DNA of 64,000 nucleotides from Adineta ricciae (Eukaryota; Rotifera; Eurotatoria; Adinetida; Adinetidae), in assembly GCA_905250025.1 (NCBI GenBank), contig CAJNOJ010000173.1, positions 124,001 through 188,000 of the forward strand, read 5' to 3'. The notes beneath the pieces are model-generated. The model had not been told where the DNA came from. It did no database searches and worked only from the letters and a program-made list of their open reading frames with translations. Below, piece after piece: positions 33,301-45,623 of this stretch (position 1 is the first letter of the stretch; each line of letters starts with the position of its first letter). A program made the translations under genes and the position numbers.

Positions 33301-36300
33301 GGAGGAACTACAGAAGAAAAGAGAATATTGACTTTATCTTTCGATCAAGAGATCGTTCTTTCGTTTTTTACCCATCACATTGACATCGTAAACGATATCG
33401 ATTGATCCAATGGTATTTGTTGCTTGACAAATGTATCGGCCTTCGTCTTCCGACTAAATAAATTCAAATTTATTCTTGTGCAAAGCTGTTGATTCTATTC
33501 GTTTTACTTTGATTCTAGTTATAATCAATTTTTTTCCATTGTGTTTCATATAAATATGTTTTCTATTCGATGAAATATCGCGTCCATTATAGAACCATTG
33601 GATTTTCGGTTTCGGTAAACCAATAGCTGGGCATATTAAAACTAATGTATGGTTAATGATAGCAGATTTCTTTTGAAGACGAGTATGATTTTCCGATTGA
33701 TTTTCAAAATAAGGTGATTCTAAATTCATTCATCGATTAGGACAAACTCGTACAAGGAAATTTTCTTACGGTAAACAGATACATTGAATAGGCGTTGAGC
33801 TGATCCAGCTTTGTTCTTCGCTACACAACGATAAATTCCTTCATCGGTTGGTTTGATACTTGGTATGATATATTGATCGTTAATATCGAAAATTGGCAGT
33901 TCATGACCGGCTTTGAACCATCGAATCTCTGGCTGTGGCGTGCCAAGAGTTGGACAAATCAAAGTAATAGACGTATTCACTGGTGCTTGAACGAATGTTT
34001 CTTCTTCTGCACCAGTAATTGAAGGTGGAACTTGAAAAAAAGAGAAAAATATTATGTAGGCTTTTTCTAATGTAATCCTCACTATTGATGCTTAGCTTAA
34101 CGTGATGAGTAATCGTTCCAGCTGGATTTGTTGCTGTGCAATGATACTGATCGTTATAGACCAGTTCTGCTTTTCGAATTTCTAAAGAACCATTTTCATG
34201 AAGATACGTATTGATATCATCATTGGCTAAGTAGAAAGAAAAGAGAATGGAAGAAATGAGTTTGTAATGGATACACACGATCTATTGGAATGTTTTGACG
34301 AAACCAGGTGATGATGGGAGGCGGATGAGCAGTAATTGAGCAAGGAAGTAGAACTGAGTCGTAAATATTGACGTCGAGTTCACGTTCAACGAAATCATCT
34401 GCTGAACTAGGCGGCTCTATTGAAAGAAATGAATTATTTGTAGTAAGAGTAGGATGGTAATATCATTATGAGTTTAAAGAAAACACATTTTACTCTTGAG
34501 GCTTACACCTCCTATCAGAATCACAAAAGTAATAAAGGACAACTACAAAATGCGCTTGGTTTCCTAATTGCAGGATGTAGTCATTGATAAGAAGACCTGA
34601 TATTCTTGTCATTCTCTTCCGTCTTCATGATCACTGAATTGGATAGTACAAATTGATCTTGTTAGATTGACATAGAAAATGTAATAATCACACATGACAT
34701 TTTACCTGTCAACCTCGACCTATTTTCCCATTTTCTCGATTGCATGTTAAACATCAGAAACCTATTCTCATAAGTCTCTCTCTCTCTCTATCTGAATGCA
34801 GACAACTTTTACCGTAAACGTCGACTTGATACTGCTGTTTTGCATGTCCAATTACATTACTAATCTCACAGATAAATGAGCCACGATCTCCGGTGTCCAA
34901 TGAATTGATATTTAATGAACCTGTCGAGTCGATCGTCATGCGATTCTCTTCGATAACTAATTCCTAAACATCGAAGTGTGACATAGAGCAATCTTTCATT
35001 GTGCTTCTCTGCTACTTGATCATCTTTGAACCATTTCACTGTTGGTTTCGGTAAACCAATATGGTTACAAGGTAGCAGCAATGGTTTCGATATAATTCCA
35101 TTCAGAAATCTTTGCGCTTCGAAAGTAAAACGTGGAATCACTAAGTACAAGGGAAAGTATTCACTATAGCACATTTTTCTTTCGAACGAACTTGTCACAT
35201 TTAAGTGAATATCAGCACTCGTGTTGCCAAACAAATTCATTGCCAGACATGTATAAATGCCTGCATGGCGTTCTTGAGCATTGACAATCAGAATTTCCGT
35301 TCGATCATTCTGATCCAACAGACGATTTGTTTTGTTATGAAACCATCTAAACAACAAATACGTGGAAACGAAGTGAAAAATCGCTGCTAACGTACATTAT
35401 TTGAGGTTTGGGAACGCCGTATATGTCGCAGAAGAGGCCAATTGATTCTCCGACTTCAACTTGAACAAAGTCTTTGGGAATATTTATTGTTGGTTTAACT
35501 ACAAAAACGAAATGAATTGGTCGAAGATCGCGAATATTGTGTACACTTACGTCCAATGTCGAGCCGAATCGATACTGACGATGATCCGACAGTATTTTGA
35601 ACTAAACATGAATAATTTCCACTATCTTCGTTCTCGGCAGCGTTTCTTATTTCCAAATGACCATTTTCACTGGTTCGATGACGAGTGACCTAGATTACAA
35701 TTGACACTGCAAAGACCGAATACATCTCAAATCTTCATACCAATTCATTCGATTTAAACCATCGTACATCGGGAAAAGTTTCACCCGGGACGTTACATAT
35801 CAAATCGACATTGTCTCCTGGAGAAATAAGTATATGAGAATTATCCGTTGATACCATCGGTGGCTCTAAAAATCCAACATAGAAATGGTTCGTTATCTTT
35901 CGATGAATTCTTTTACCAGCATAGATCAATTGTGCTGTTTTAATATCTTCTCCTGCAGTATTACTTCCAATACATTCGTAGAAACCTTTAGGGAAACGAA
36001 GTAGAGATATATTCATCGTTGATATAGTTTCTCTATACCTTCATCAGCTTTAGTTGCCGTCATAATGTTTAATACACCATTATGACTTCGTATCGTTGAT
36101 GACTGTTCAATCGGATTCTCATTATTTTGTCGTCGCCATATCAACAATGGACGAGGTATGCCATTCATACCGATACATGCCAGTGTAATGTTCCAATGAT
36201 GTGAATATGTAATCGTTTGGGGATATATATAAACGTGTGGAATTTCTATTGATTGAGAGAGAAAGGCGTACAGATAACAATCGATGGAAAGCATACCTTG

Positions 36301-38636
36301 AACGTGTATGGTGATTCGTTCTTGTGTTTCACCGCCTTCATTCTTTGCTACGCAGACAAAAACAGATCCATCATCCGATTTTTGAATATTTCTAAATATT
36401 TCTCTATACAAAAAAGGAACTATAGAACAAAAAAGAGTTTACCGAATTTCTAATGTGCCATTTTCATAAATAGTCGTTCGATCTTCTCTTAGTTCAACTA
36501 ATACCGACGAAGATAGATCTTGTTTCCATATCAGATTATAATCCTTTGTATCTTGTTGCACAAGACAGTCAATCATCACTGTACTATTGATCAATGCAAA
36601 TAAAGATTTTGAAGGTATAATCTGAACCACCGGCGGTGCAGCTATATGCAGTGAATGCTAATCAGTAATGACTTCTGTACCTACAACACATACCGAGTAC
36701 ATCAACTTGAATCTCTCCAATGTCAAAACCACTTGTGCTTGTTGCATTACAAAGATACAATCCTTCGTCATCAGTTTCCAATGGTTGATCGATGGAATAC
36801 TCAACTGTTGTTATATCAGCACTAAAGAATCAACGGAACAGATGAAAATAATCGTAATTAGCTCAACAATTTGTCTAAATACGGATGATTGGATGTTAAA
36901 AGCAATTGTCCGTTCTTGAACCATTTCACTTGATATGAAAGTTGACTTTGAACATGACATCGAAGTTTTGTTGGAATATTCGATGGAATTTGAATAGAAT
37001 TCATCTCGACGTTAACAACTGGTTTCAATGGGACGTAAGATGTTAAAGCTGTTGAGCTCAATCGTTGAAAACGATGACCATCGCTGTCAATACCAGTTAA
37101 CTACAAATGAAGAGATTGTTCTCTTTTGTTCAAGTTTACGAAATAAAACCGATAGTATGTACTCGAATATAGAAGAACGAACTGTGTACAGGTGGTTGAA
37201 ATTTATTCATCGTAGAATAGAATGTTGGCAGTTGTGGATTGACTTGGATAGGCTCGTGCACAAGAACATTACCGAATAGATCGAGTAATTCAATCTGTTT
37301 AGCATCACGGATGTCATCCACATGGTTGACTTCCACGATTAGATGAGTTAGCGAACCTGAATTGACGGAAATGAGAGATTTTGATGATTAAAATGAAAAT
37401 TACCTTGGATCGGTTGTCGCCGTGTTCGAATTAAATCTGTCATTGGATCCATCGAAAACCCATGTCGAAATGTCAATCGACTGAGGCCTGTGATTCGAAT
37501 CGAATGTGCAGATGAAGATGTTACTTGAATATGCCATTGGCCAATCTAAATTCACACGAAATATCTCTATCAAACATGATGGGTCGATCATTTACCATCG
37601 GATGTTTAATATTGAGAATATAAACCTCTTTCAGACGTAAAAGGCGGGTAAACCAATCCCGCGGATTCAATGTTTTGTCTACCGAACAAAAAAGGTGGAA
37701 TGGGATTAAAACTAACAAAACATACTTGTCGGATCAACTAGAATCACTTGCGGATTTGCACCGCTCACTGATATTGTAAATTCTACAAGTTTCGAATCAA
37801 CTGCCAGTGTGTAATTTTCTTTATTTCGCTTCATTCGATCGATAACCAAGAGATTAACTTTCCGTGTTTGAGTCGTGTATTGAACAAAGTTAAGTATCTA
37901 TTGAAAATTAAATTCACGTAAGATTTTAGTGCATCTTTGTTCGACAAAAAACATACCTCGCTGACTTGTTTCTTATGCAAAGTAAATACTTGTCCGCTAC
38001 TAGTCGCAGCGATTTTATGAAATATCTGGTAGCCAACATGATTTTGATCGCCGCAATCACCAGTCATAACAAAAACAACCTTTAAAACATCGATCAGCAA
38101 AAAAGACTATGAAAAAATTCCATTAGCTTACTTGACTCTGCTTTTCTTGAATCAATTTCAATACAATATCACCTAACTTATAATCTTTCGAACGAGCATC
38201 TGTAAACACATATATGAAAGAATTGGGTAATGATTGTTCCAAAGCTAATTTAATGGCTGTAATCGTCATTTCCGGACAGTCACCACCGCCTTGTACAATC
38301 AGCTCCTGTAGACCACGTTGAAAGCGTGTTGAATCACGTGTTTTCAATACAGGTCCAACGTCTAAATATCAAGAATACACTTCGGTTCCTCTTCTGTTCT
38401 CTCTTCTCTATACCCGGATCAGCAAACGGAATGAGAATATAGTCATAGATCGAATGTTCTCGTCGAAGAGTTGCATTATAGATATGCGTTGCGCCTTGAA
38501 TAACTTGCAAAAGATCGTCATGCATAGAACCGGTGACATCGAATACAAACGTCACACTGGACGTTCCTAATGGTGGATTGATTTGTTTAGACGACGGAAT
38601 CCACACTAACAGGATCAAAGCAAGTATTGTTCTCAT
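20482..38636 (-). CDS. HMCN: Hemicentin (giant Ig-domain extracellular matrix protein)
   Basis: Secreted basement-membrane and cell-anchoring protein. Starting at 38636: a signal peptide ([18 protein letters not shown]), a VWA domain, a linker, about 27 Ig domains in tandem, a G2F/nidogen-type module, EGF modules and a fibulin-type C-terminal module. This is the hemicentin order. C-terminal exons checked in detail, all phase 1: 25264-25530, 25059-25184, 22045-22191, 21874-21990, 21244-21315, 21007-21126, 20482-20954. Ig exons are separated by introns mostly of 50-100 bp. No thrombospondin type 1 repeats were seen, unlike vertebrate HMCN1. The intron 22192-25058 contains another gene on the same strand. 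I treated the whole block as one gene because phases match at the junctions I checked (34.4/34.8, 25.5/26.3 and 22.2/25.1 kb); a split into two genes is unlikely. Confidence 0.93.
21874..25530 (-). other. Hemicentin G2F (nidogen beta-barrel) module, split by a 2.9-kb intron
   Basis: Exons 25264-25530, 25059-25184, 22045-22191 and 21874-21990 join in phase 1. Reading starts with [20 protein letters not shown] and continues through [28 protein letters not shown] and KLEWSGESS, ending at [14 protein letters not shown], where the EGF part begins. The order and spacing match the G2F module of hemicentins. The 25.06-to-22.19 kb intron is an outlier in length and holds the receptor-like gene. Confidence 0.8.
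22456..24323 (-). CDS. Seven-helix receptor-like membrane protein, orphan, nested in hemicentin intron
   Basis: Two exons, 24043-24323 and 22456-23986, separated by a 56-bp GT-AG intron; 603 aa. The start at 24323 gives an N-terminus with sequons NIT, NTT and NET, consistent with an outside N-terminus. About seven hydrophobic segments are visible: around [106 protein letters not shown] and [18 protein letters not shown]. Between segments five and six lies a long polar loop of about 170 residues. This resembles a class A GPCR layout, but DRY and NPxxY are not evident (FIRSYRL follows segment three). It lies on the same strand as hemicentin, within its intron. Function and ligand are unknown; GPCR membership is inference from topology. 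Confidence 0.68.
25531..26316 (-). other. Hemicentin intron between the last Ig domain and G2F
   Basis: About 790 bp, with a GAGA-rich tract near 25578-25600 and T-rich stretches. The phase (1) matches on both sides. No coding exon or thrombospondin repeat was found inside it. Confidence 0.6.
26317..37061 (-). other. Hemicentin Ig array, about 27 domains
   Basis: Tandem I-set Ig domains. Most start with a PP motif (V-P-P-x-I/F), and have the first Cys, a Trp (usually in W-x-x-N-G or W-F-K), D-x-G-x-Y-x-C and N-x-x-G. Approximate starts descending: 37.06, 36.64, 36.29, 35.87, 35.50, 35.14, 34.41, 34.03, 33.72, 33.31, 32.91, 32.55, 32.19, 31.84, 31.50, 31.11, 30.72, 30.34, 29.95, 29.55, 29.17, 28.72, 28.23, 27.84, 27.42, 27.08 and 26.66 kb. 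Most domains are built from two exons, so the array probably grew by repeat duplication, but copies are now diverged. The last exon ends at 26317. Confidence 0.88.
37900..38636 (-). other. Hemicentin signal peptide and VWA domain exons
   Basis: The VWA domain shows the metal-site motif D-x-T-G-S ([19 protein letters not shown]), then [40 protein letters not shown] and [12 protein letters not shown], followed by [17 protein letters not shown]. These blocks are closely hemicentin-like. At least three exons are involved. Confidence 0.93.
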
Positions 38637-41600
38637 TTGTATTTACTTCGATATTAAATGTATACGAGCTGGTATAACCATCGATTAAATATGTATATAT
38701 GCTCGCTTTTTCTTTTCTCATTCAGTTTCTTTGTGTGTATGTGTATGTGTGTGCAAAGCCTTCAGGATGTGTTCAATCGGCAAATGAGAACGGATGAACG
38801 ATGACCTAACAGATTAAATCAATGTGTTACTACTAGTTCGATCATCAAGATATATTTATGCATGCGTGCATGCATGCATGCACGAATAAAATGACTAGCG
38901 GTTAGATGAACTTAAGGTAAAGTTATTTCTTATTTTGTCTCTCGTCTTTCTCATTCACCATGTATGTGCGAACAATTGATTCTCATTTAGACACATTAGC
39001 CTTCAGGTAAAACATGACTGTTCAATTAATAATAGAATCAATAGTAGTCAAAACACTATCATCACGTCATAGAATGGCTTCACAAGGTCAAGACGGTTAG
39101 CAATTGTACTAAGAGGGCGATATAAATATAAATATATATATTCAGCAAACAATCATCTCATTTTCGTATCCACCGACGTCAAATGCTAAGGAAAAGAGCC
39201 GCCATGTCTATTGAATTTTAACTGCTGACGCAATATGACTTCATTTATAATTAACTCTTTCGTAAAATGAGGGAAAATTATTGATTATATATAATTTATT
39301 CATCGAATAAGAATAAAAAGCTCAATCTTGTTAATCATCGACACAGGAATGAGGAGTAGAGAACAATTTTCTCATTTAATATTTGATTTATATCCTGTCA
39401 GAGAATGTTGTTTTTCAAAGGCAAGTCAATACTACACCAGATCTAAATGCATGACTCTACTGCGTCCTGATGTCGCAATATTTCCAAACTTCTTTGCATA
39501 TGCACCAACGCCTCAAATTATTCATCACGTCATTGAGTTCTTTTCAGTTAGTTGTGGCAACTATATACATATATATATATATATATCCGAGGTAGATATA
39601 TTCACGAACGTGAGTGGCATTAAAACGAGAATGTATATCCGAATAAATAAGGTAAATGTTTCTTTCATCAACGAGAATAACCGCACCAGCATCCCGTTTA
39701 ATGACAATAATGCGTGCGAAGTCAGATTGATCAGTCTGCATGTTTAGTAATATTTCGTTGCGTTCCGATTACCAGATAGAGAAGAATAAGTCAGCTCAGA
39801 AAGTGCATCGAATGATTATATTCTTGTCTTGTTTCTTGCCGATGCCTGAGAGAGTCAAATAGATTTGGGAGAATAGAAGGATTGGCAGAACGTTCGTGTA
39901 CGGTATACATATTTTCTCGTCAGAAAAAAGGTATTCGGATAGGAAGAGAAAAAAAAAGACAGAGAGAGAGAGGGGCTTCCGTCCTTCTCGGTGAATCGCA
40001 TGTTTGACAGATAAAAGCAACATTCAACATTTTAGCTCTTCATTTCCAGAAAAAAGGAAGGTAAATGAATGTATTACTCTTGATTATAATCGTGTTCCTC
40101 TGAGAGAAAATATTTTGATGTTTAGCTGGATGTTCATCGTAGAAATCATCGAAAAAAAAACATATTAGCTGCCTCTCTTCATCTTCATATTGATAAGCAG
40201 AAGAGAATCTTGTCTTGTGAAAAAAAGATTCTTATTCAAATAATGATCTTTTTGAGAAGTAAGAAGAACTGATGTGTTAGACATTCATATTACAAGAGTG
40301 CGCGTATTCATGTTCTAGACGCCAAATTTCTCATGTGACATTCGTTGCTAGATAATTGAACACGAGAATGAATAGTTCTTATGACTGACATATATAAGCA
40401 GTAAAAAATGAGGAAAGAAACAAGGAAAAAAGCACGAACCATCGGCTTATACGCGTCTCTGATGCTTACAATAAGCATGTCAAACGAGTTAGATCTGTTC
40501 AAGTTGAATAATGAAAAGAATGACTCGGTAACCAATTAATAAGTTAGATAAAAGAAAGAAAAAGGAAGAAATTGGAGACAATATGAAGAGAACGTCTACT
40601 AGAGTCTTTTTTTTAGGTTAGATCAATTATAGTCCATTGTATAAGACATGCCCTACGGAGAAACAAGAATATTCCAGAAGCATAGTCGAAGCCTAACCAT
40701 GCATTTCAGTAAACATCTCTATAGAACAAAAGAAACTGATGAAAATATATGGAAACTGTGCATGTTGAAAACAAAGTATGATGTAGTAATTGATTCATAT
40801 GTATTAGATTGAAAGAGCACTTGAAAGAGCGATTTTTCTCTTTTTCTTCTTCTTTTCTGGTAAATCATTCGTTATAATATTCTCTTATGTGAAATGGAGA
40901 AGAGAAGAAAGCGAACACTTTATCTAGAAAGGGATCTATCGATAAACGAAAGATGAATATACAATGCTACAACTGACGTTGCATACTTCACATAATCACC
41001 GCCTATTTCTTGTCTGCTGATTTTCAATGTCGTAGGAACTTCGTCCTCTGGAAGAGTTCTATTCTTTGTTAGAATCAAACTCAACCTAGCTGCGCTAATT
41101 TGCGTTTCTTTCTCCTAATTCTTTGAAAATCTTATCGTATGCATCCGCTGTCAGGCGATACATATCCTTTTCCTCTTTTTTCTTTCTGCCAGCGTAAACC
41201 TGACGCATTATTCGTCAATATGTCTCTATCTCTTGATTATGAAGTGTTCTTTTAACGTGTATCTGTCGATATATTTACGTTAAATGTGTAGAACTCACTA
41301 TATTCTCTCTTCTCTATTGTTTCAGTCGACTTTTCATGCATGTATTTATTAACAGAAACAACAACTCCAGAAAGTTTGTCAGTGTTTTTGTTGCTCTCTC
41401 TCTCTCTCATCTGCTTTTTCTCCTTTTACATTATCATTGACTCATCATTCTAATACCAATTATTATTAGTTTTTTCCCTCTCTCCATTCGTTTCTCAAGG
41501 CATCTCTTTTTCCTTTCTCTCTCTCTCTCTTTCTCTTTATAAATATATAAAGAGAGGGAGAGAAAAGTGTGTGTGCCACATCGGTGTTTGACAAGAATAA

Positions 41601-41722
41601 AATCTCTAACAACATTTTCTTTTCTTTTTCCTTCTACTAATTTCACCTCCAGTTAAATTTCATCAAAGATTGTCATCGACGTTGTCATTATTCTTTCAAC
41701 ACACAAATTCACTTCAATTAGA
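38637..41722. other. Intergenic region between hemicentin and the RASD-like gene
   Basis: About 3.1 kb between divergent genes. It contains TGCA-type repeats (near 38863-38882), an AT dinucleotide tract (39564-39585), CT tracts (41395-41410 and 41515-41532) and a perfect 10-bp hairpin at 41532-41555. Short open stretches (for example 39328-39747) resemble nothing known. Promoters of both flanking genes should lie here. Confidence 0.5.
41532..41555. repeat. Perfect 10-bp inverted repeat with 4-bp loop
   Basis: TCTCTTTATA and TATAAAGAGA flank the loop AATA. It lies about 170 bp upstream of the RASD-like start, next to a CT-rich tract. It may form a cruciform or be a by-product of CT/GA and AT repeats. 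Confidence 0.7.
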
Positions 41723-43414
41723 ATGGACATACAGGAAAACGAGGTATGGAGTTTTCTCGATGAGTTTTCATAAAAATAGGCGGCAAAGAGATAGAAAGAT
41801 TACGTTTTTTTTCCTTCCCGTAAACTATAGTTATAATTACATTGGCCAGAAAGTAGACAACATAAGATTTTTATATACGATTATTTATTAGCGAAATACG
41901 CATCAAAATAGTGCTTAATTCTTGTTGTCTAAGGCAACATTGCCTGTGTAAGTCTTGTTTTTTCCTCTGTACTTGTCTTCAATTTCTAGTTTTTCGGTTT
42001 CGTATTACGTTTTGGACTTGAACTTGATGCTTATTTTTGTGTGTTGACGCGTCGTAGAAGAACAGCATTGTATCAAGTGACTGTCTTGTTCGGAACGAAT
42101 AGCGTTCTCACGCTATTTGTCTGTTTCTAATCAATCCTTTTCCATAAGCGATGTGATTTTCTTCTTGTTCTTTTTGTTAATAGTATTTCTCACTTCAACC
42201 GATCCTGAGACACGTTAAAAACTGTGCACGAGTTGATACCTGATGTTATTGACACTCAGTTTGCTTTTTCTTTCCATATACTTTGACAGTCGTTCTCAAC
42301 GTTTCCAGTTTTATTTTCTCCCTTTTTTTCCTCCCTAGACTACTTCACATCCGTTGATCAAGTTCGTAAAAAAAGTAACTACGCTTTGACAACTGAAGTC
42401 TTCGTGTTTTTTCTCAGAATTTAGGCACGTATGATCTCTGAGAAGCTTAGTCGACTGCTTTCTTATTCTCTTCAACAATTAATTATATCAAAAAGGAAAA
42501 GAAAAGTTTCGTATCTGTTTATATTCAGGATTTCGACGGATTATCGGCAGTACCGAACAGTCCCAAACCAATTACAATGACGGATCAAGATACACGGTAT
42601 CGTCTTGTTCTACTCGGTGCTAGTCGAACAGGAAAATCGTCGATAATCAACATGTTTTTGAACGGGAAGTTTTTGGATACGTACAAAGAAACTGTCGAAG
42701 ATTTACACTATCGAGAGTTCACAGTCGATGATAAAACTATCAAAGTCGACATTCTTGATACAGCTGGTAAGTGAAATCAATGCTCTTTTCGTCACGAGCG
42801 TGATTAACATTGGTTCTATTTTCCACTTAGGTAATATGGAATTTCCTGCCATGCGCCGTTTATCGATAGCAACATCACATGCATTCATTCTTGTCTATAG
42901 TAAATTTGCAATTCTGAATAGAAATTCATGGTTTGCCTAATTGATTATTCTAGGTGTTGATAGCATGTCATCGTTCGAAGAAATTCGTCATATAATTCTA
43001 CAGATTAAAGAGCAACGCACAAACTATGCTGAAATTCCCATTGTTGTTGTGGGAAACAAAACTGACCGAACATCTGTACGCGAAGTCGAAGAACAACATG
43101 TTCAGACAATGCTCAGCGAGCTTGGCCCACTGCATTGTCGTTTCACGGAGTGTACAGCATTGGATCGTGCGTCGACCATCGATATTTTCCTCAAACTACT
43201 CAGTCTTGTTCAATTATCAGCAGCAAGACAACTAAGTCCTATTCTTCGACGAAAAGTCAGTGAACGCTTGAAGAAGAAAGAATTTGAAGACAAAAGTGAC
43301 AAAAGTATTAATCGTAGTAGAAGTCTCATACGACGAACATCTATGAAAAAGAAACCAACGTCATCAGGAGGTGATAAAAATTCACCGGAAACACCTGATT
43401 GTTTAGTTTCTTGA
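41723..43414 (+). CDS. RASD/Dexras-like small GTPase
   Basis: Ras-superfamily GTPase, 262 aa, in four exons: 41723-41743, 42529-42766, 42831-42899 and 42954-43414 (789 nt). The nucleotide-binding motifs are clear: P-loop GASRTGKS, DILDTAG followed by NMEFPAMRRLSI, GNKTDR and CTALD at the G5 position. The RASD (Dexras1/Rhes) features are the absence of the usual catalytic Gln after DTAG (Asn here, as in RASD), the PAMRRLSI motif, and an extended basic C-terminus (RSLIRRTSMKKK) ending in the CAAX-type motif CLVS, predicting prenylation. The first exon encodes only MDIQENE; it is chosen because its phase 0 donor fits the open frame that begins at 42529. If this exon is not used, the protein would start at the ATG at 42577. 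RAP/RRAS-type assignment is less likely. Confidence 0.85.
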
Positions 43415-43523
43415 AAACAAAGAATCTCCTTTTCTTTTCGCCTTATTTTGTTTTATTTCTTTCTATAAATACGTATGTCTTTATATCTCAACCTACTTTT
43501 CTCTCTCTTCTTTTTTTTTCTGC

Positions 43524-43529
43524 AATAAA
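43524..43529 (+). promoter_or_regulatory. Polyadenylation signal for the RASD-like gene
   Basis: AATAAA 110 nt after the stop codon of the RASD-like gene. Confidence 0.55.
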
Positions 43530-43609
43530 CTATTAACTGACAGACATGAGTATTTCCACACGAAGTCCTTGTTTTGTTCTACTTGCCTATCTCCTCATAT
43601 TTGCACCCA

Positions 43610-44170
43610 TTCTTTTGTGTTTGAACACCTATATTCCATCTTCTTGCCCATGATCGCATTACCTTAAGCATTTGATCTTCTACGGAAACAGAAAACGAGA
43701 CAATACTACCCAAAACTACCATTATTTTCCTCTTTTATCTCCGCAATAGTGTATTTTTCTAATTAAACTTTATCTATCTCCATTCTCGTTCAGCAACTAC
43801 CTGCTAAAATCTTTCTACACAAGCGCTTTATACAATAGATTAGGATCGATCTGCTGTCAACGATGAAAAGCATGAACAACATACGAGAATTACCCTCACT
43901 AGACCTGACAAAAATACCACACGCATCAATGTTTCTAAAGTGTTATCAGCGCTTTGTATCAATCAACTCGAGTATTGAAATGAAACTATAAGTGAAACGT
44001 GAGTTCCTATTCTGAGTAGAACATCGTACTAACCATCTGTGATGTTTATTCTTGATGAAATATTTCCTCAGCTTCGTGCCTTAGACTTATGTATAATTAA
44101 AGTCGAATGTATGACTGCTAGAGAAGTGTATTTTGCACGACTGAAGCACCGTAGAATCATAGATGGGGAA
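43610..44170 (-). pseudogene. Decayed partial copy of IFT56/TTC26 3' exons
   Basis: This stretch resembles the 3' part of the intact IFT56 gene 2 kb downstream, in the same orientation. Matching blocks, in order: GCCCATGATCG with ATTTGATCTTCTAC (43646-43685 versus 45648-45687), AACTTTATCTA...CATTCTCG (43765 on versus 45831 on), a block ending CAACGATGAAAAGCA (43859-43873 versus 45936-45950), GCATCGT/ACATCGT with TAACCAT (44021 on versus 46147 on), and TTATGTATAATTAAAGTCGAATGT (44088 on versus 46305 on). Intervening parts are deleted or unaligned and the coding frame is broken. It is best explained as a local duplication that lost function. Block boundaries are approximate. Confidence 0.7.
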
Positions 44171-45550
44171 AATAGTAAGCAATAATGCACTGTTGACTCT
44201 AGACAGTAATGATTATTCACTCAAGAAAGCATTCTCTTAAAAACAAAAAAAGACTTGTCGAGAATAAGAACATGATCGTTCATTTATTGCTAACGGTTTG
44301 CTTGCAATCGTCGATAGATATGCTCAGAGCAGGTATGACTTTTCACTTCTGTTAATTTCACGCCTCGAATTCTGAACGTCGGTTTTTAATGACTATGGCT
44401 GTTAAATTAAGAAACAAAAACGTCCGTAAAACGCTGTCAAATCGCATTTGTGATAATTGTGTTATGAACTGCTATGTTTTGGAGATTGGTTCGAACTTTT
44501 TTTATTGCAAACAAAATAATTGTGTAACAGAATGCAGAAGCAAGTTGAAATAGATATACATCGAGGTTTTCCTAAATCTTGGTGAAAGTTACCTTGCAAG
44601 CGTATGCGAGAACAAAAGTGTTATGTAATGCTTTTTAATGATGAAAGAACAGCGTGCTCATGGTTTTCAAGATTGACGAAAAGAAATGTCACTTTTATAT
44701 GAAGTTTAAAATGTGATAATTTTCCCATCTAGTTGCAAGTTAGATACTTCAGTGCTTAGTAGGACGAAAAATAGTAATTAACAAACAAAGAGAAAAGTAG
44801 CTTTCATTGCTTCAATTGCCTTTTGCTTGTTGAAATTTGTCATTCAATGTACCTGATATGAATACAAAATATCTCATAACTCATTCTATGTCAAAATTAG
44901 TAATACAGAAAATAACAATCAACTCTTTTATTTAGAGAAAACCATGTGAGAGATTAAAACATGCTTGTAGCTGACAGAATTACGTCACTAAAGTTGCATT
45001 GGCTAGTAATAGGAGTTGTTGTCTTGTGTAGTACACACACACAGTAGATGATGTTGAATCTTTTTTGAATATTCATCGGAATTGCAAATTAGAGTTTCGT
45101 CTATCGAATCCTTTGAGCTGAAACTCGGATTGAATGTACAAAATATCCGGAACTCGGGGATGTGCCTGAAAAAATGTGACCTTTACAGGTGAAAGCAAAG
45201 AGGCATACATTATTTCTAACGGCCACGTTCAACATGTAAACGTTTCACAGTTATTGTCTAAGTGTATCAATACGTTTCTCGAAATGCAAATGAAACAAAA
45301 GCGTGTGAAGTCTCTTTTATCTCTCTTCACGTGGATCTGTACTGCCGTCCTAACATCCACATTCCTGAAAACATCCAACATCGATCTAATGAACAGAATA
45401 GACATATAGTCAACCATATATTAAGAAAAACGCATGCATCAAAGCACATGGCTGCTTCATTTCACACTGTAATTTAACTCATATGTCATCACTTGTGTCT
45501 TTTCTTTTATACAATAAAATATTAATTATCAAGCATAAATAATCATCTCT
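44171..45550. other. Intergenic stretch between IFT56 pseudogene and IFT56
   Basis: About 1.4 kb, AT-rich, with short open frames only. I see no exon, repeat or RNA gene that I can support. It may be unalignable remainder of the duplication that produced the pseudogene. Confidence 0.4.
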
Positions 45551-45556
45551 TTTATT
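45551..45556 (-). promoter_or_regulatory. Polyadenylation signal for IFT56
   Basis: AATAAA on the minus strand, about 70 nt after the IFT56 stop codon. Confidence 0.55.
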
Positions 45557-45623
45557 TCATCATAAATTCATTTTCTAATATCTTGCCATCTGTTTGTAAA
45601 CACACACACACATTCTACTCAAT

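Noticed and set aside
39328-39747. A 139-codon open frame between hemicentin and the RASD-like gene
   Set aside because: No recognisable domain, it includes an AT microsatellite, and no splice or poly(A) context supports it.
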